Positions 6,407-7,283 of a DNA stretch of 7,283 nucleotides are shown one piece after another. The translations under genes were made by a program, and so were the position numbers. Position 1 is the stretch's first letter. Each line of letters starts with the position of its first letter. The notes below the pieces were generated by a model. It searched no databases. It had not been told where the DNA came from and worked only from the letters and a program-made list of their open reading frames with translations. The DNA is from JBCCEV01 sp039030125 (GTDB lineage: Bacteria > Pseudomonadota > Gammaproteobacteria > Ga0077536): positions 1-7,283 of the forward strand of contig JBCCEV010000184.1 in NCBI GenBank assembly GCA_039030125.1, written 5' to 3'.

Positions 6407-6895
6407 GTGAGCGATACACCCACAATCGAGTTTTCATTAGCGAAACCCCATCATGGGCAGCAGCTTGCGGAGATGTCCCGGCGACTCGTCGAAAGTGGCT
6501 TACCGTGGTGGAATTGGACGCCTAAGCGGGTGGGCAAAGCCATCCGAAATCGGGACAACATTACTTTATTGGCCCGGGTCGGCAAACGGATCGCGGGCTT
6601 CGCACTAATTCACGTTGGCGAAGAACGAGGCCACCTCTATTTGTTGGCGGTAGAGCCTGAATTTCGGCGCTTGGGAATTGCCCGCGACTTAATTATTTGG
6701 CTTGAGGAATCGTGCCAAGTCGCCGGGGTGTTAAGAATTGAGTTAGAAGTGCGCTCCGCGAACGAAGGGGCCTTGCGCTTTTATCGATCCTTAGGTTTTG
6801 ACGTATCCGCGCAGATCCCGCGCTATTACTGCGGCCGCGAAGCTGCAACCCGAATGACTAAAGCGATTGCTGATCTCGACTACTTGCCAAGTTAG
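6407..6895 (+). CDS. GNAT-family N-acetyltransferase, RimI-like (162 aa)
   Basis: The GNAT fold is recognisable. Strand 4 plus the acetyl-CoA pyrophosphate loop is LYLLAVEPEFRRLGIARDLI at 77-96, with R-x-x-G-x-A at 87-92. The C-terminal motif is ANEGALRFYRSLGF at 118-131. The tail RYYCGREAATRMTK (139-152) resembles the Y-x-x-G-x-E-A-x-x-M ending of RimI-type enzymes, which acetylate protein N-termini. Other small-molecule GNATs share these motifs, so the substrate is open. The GTG at 6407 is the first possible start after an in-frame TAA at 6395-6397, and lacks a Shine-Dalgarno. An ATG 22 codons later would remove the first strand. The TAG stop overlaps the TAA of the convergent glnS gene. 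It is divergent from the tRNA and appears unrelated to the operon. Confidence 0.88.
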   Translation: MSDTPTIEFSLAKPHHGQQLAEMSRRLVESGLPWWNWTPKRVGKAIRNRDNITLLARVGKRIAGFALIHVGEERGHLYLLAVEPEFRRLGIARDLIIWLEESCQVAGVLRIELEVRSANEGALRFYRSLGFDVSAQIPRYYCGREAATRMTKAIADLDYLPS

Positions 6896-7283
6896 GATTG
6901 AGCGAGCTTTGCCCAGGTGTCTCTGAGCGTCGCGGTACGATTGAAGATCGGGTTTTCGCGGGTGCTCTCGGTATCTTTGGCGAAGTATCCCAACCGCTCG
7001 AATTGAAAAACTTGCGCGTCGCTGGTGTTAAGAGCGGGCTCGATCACCGCGTCACCAATGATCTCCAAAGAGTCTGGATTTAGAGCGGTGGTGAAATCAT
7101 CAAGGCCGCCTGGATCTTCAACATTGAACAGCCGGTCGATTAAGTTCACGCTTGCCCGCACCCCGTGCTCGAATGGCCCGGTCTCTTCTTCTGCCCTTAG
7201 CCCAGCTCCCTTCCTCGGCCCTTCCCTTCTCACGCCGCTACCCGAACACGGCCCGGTCACTTCCTCTTCCCCGTAGCCGAGCT
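6892..7283 (-). CDS. glnS: Glutaminyl-tRNA synthetase, C-terminal fragment
   Basis: GlnRS charges tRNA-Gln with glutamine. The last ~93 codons match the C-terminal anticodon-binding beta-barrel of bacterial GlnRS: IDRLFNVEDPGGLDDF, NPDSLEII, EPAL, VFQFERLGYFAKD and PIFNRTATLRDTWAK. These closely parallel the E. coli ending. The stop is TAA (6892-6894). From codon EHGVR (7170) toward the window end the frame stays open, but the peptide (rich in Gly, Glu and Arg) no longer resembles the expected segment, where GlnRS has a G-x-I-H-W-V-S strand just before this point. The break may be poor sequence at a contig end, a frameshift cluster or a junction. The 5' part lies outside the window. The gene identity is firm for 6892-7170 and unsupported beyond that. 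Confidence 0.9.
   Translation of the reverse strand, partial: LGYGEEEVTGPCSGSGVRREGPRKGAGLRAEEETGPFEHGVRASVNLIDRLFNVEDPGGLDDFTTALNPDSLEIIGDAVIEPALNTSDAQVFQFERLGYFAKDTESTRENPIFNRTATLRDTWAKLAQS

Overview
The window looks like part of a gammaproteobacterial (or related proteobacterial) chromosome of moderately high GC. The main clue is the C-terminal end of an E. coli-type glutaminyl-tRNA synthetase at the right edge. An Arg tRNA with encoded CCA, a MMPL/RND exporter, a YHS lipoprotein with an export signal, and an AraC regulator with a cupin-like sensor all fit. No mobile element, CRISPR array or origin is visible.

Layout. At 2-160 (+) is the 3' end of an NTF2/SnoaL-like gene. It meets a small minus-strand ORF (192-386) tail to tail, with a perfect 11-bp hairpin between them. 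That ORF encodes 64 residues including one EF-hand-like loop. The centre (546-5985) is a compact minus-strand operon. In transcription order it encodes an AraC-type regulator, a YHS-domain lipoprotein, a 12-TM MMPL transporter, a ferritin-like diiron protein and a KASIII/FabH-like condensing enzyme. Gaps within it are 12 bp, 30 bp, 2 bp and a 4-bp ATGA overlap. To the right are a non-coding stretch with inverted repeats (5986-6240), tRNA-Arg(CCU) on the minus strand (6241-6317), a RimI-like GNAT acetyltransferase on the plus strand (6407-6895), and the minus-strand C-terminus of glnS, whose stop codon overlaps the GNAT stop.

How the genes may work together. The operon pairs a carbon-carbon bond-forming thiolase-fold enzyme with a probable diiron oxidase/oxygenase. 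It adds an inner-membrane exporter of the class that moves lipids and other hydrophobic metabolites, a periplasm-facing lipoprotein and a local regulator. The simplest reading is a small pathway that makes and exports an oxidised acyl-derived metabolite, drawing its acyl-ACP or acyl-CoA from primary metabolism, since no carrier protein, ketoreductase or ligase is encoded here. This is inferred from family membership and gene order; the product cannot be read from the sequence. I do not recognise a characterised pathway with this exact gene set.

Caution: upstream of codon 31 of the glnS fragment as numbered here (positions above about 7170) the sequence stops resembling GlnRS and becomes strongly pyrimidine-rich on the plus strand. 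The last ~113 bases may be poor sequence or a junction.
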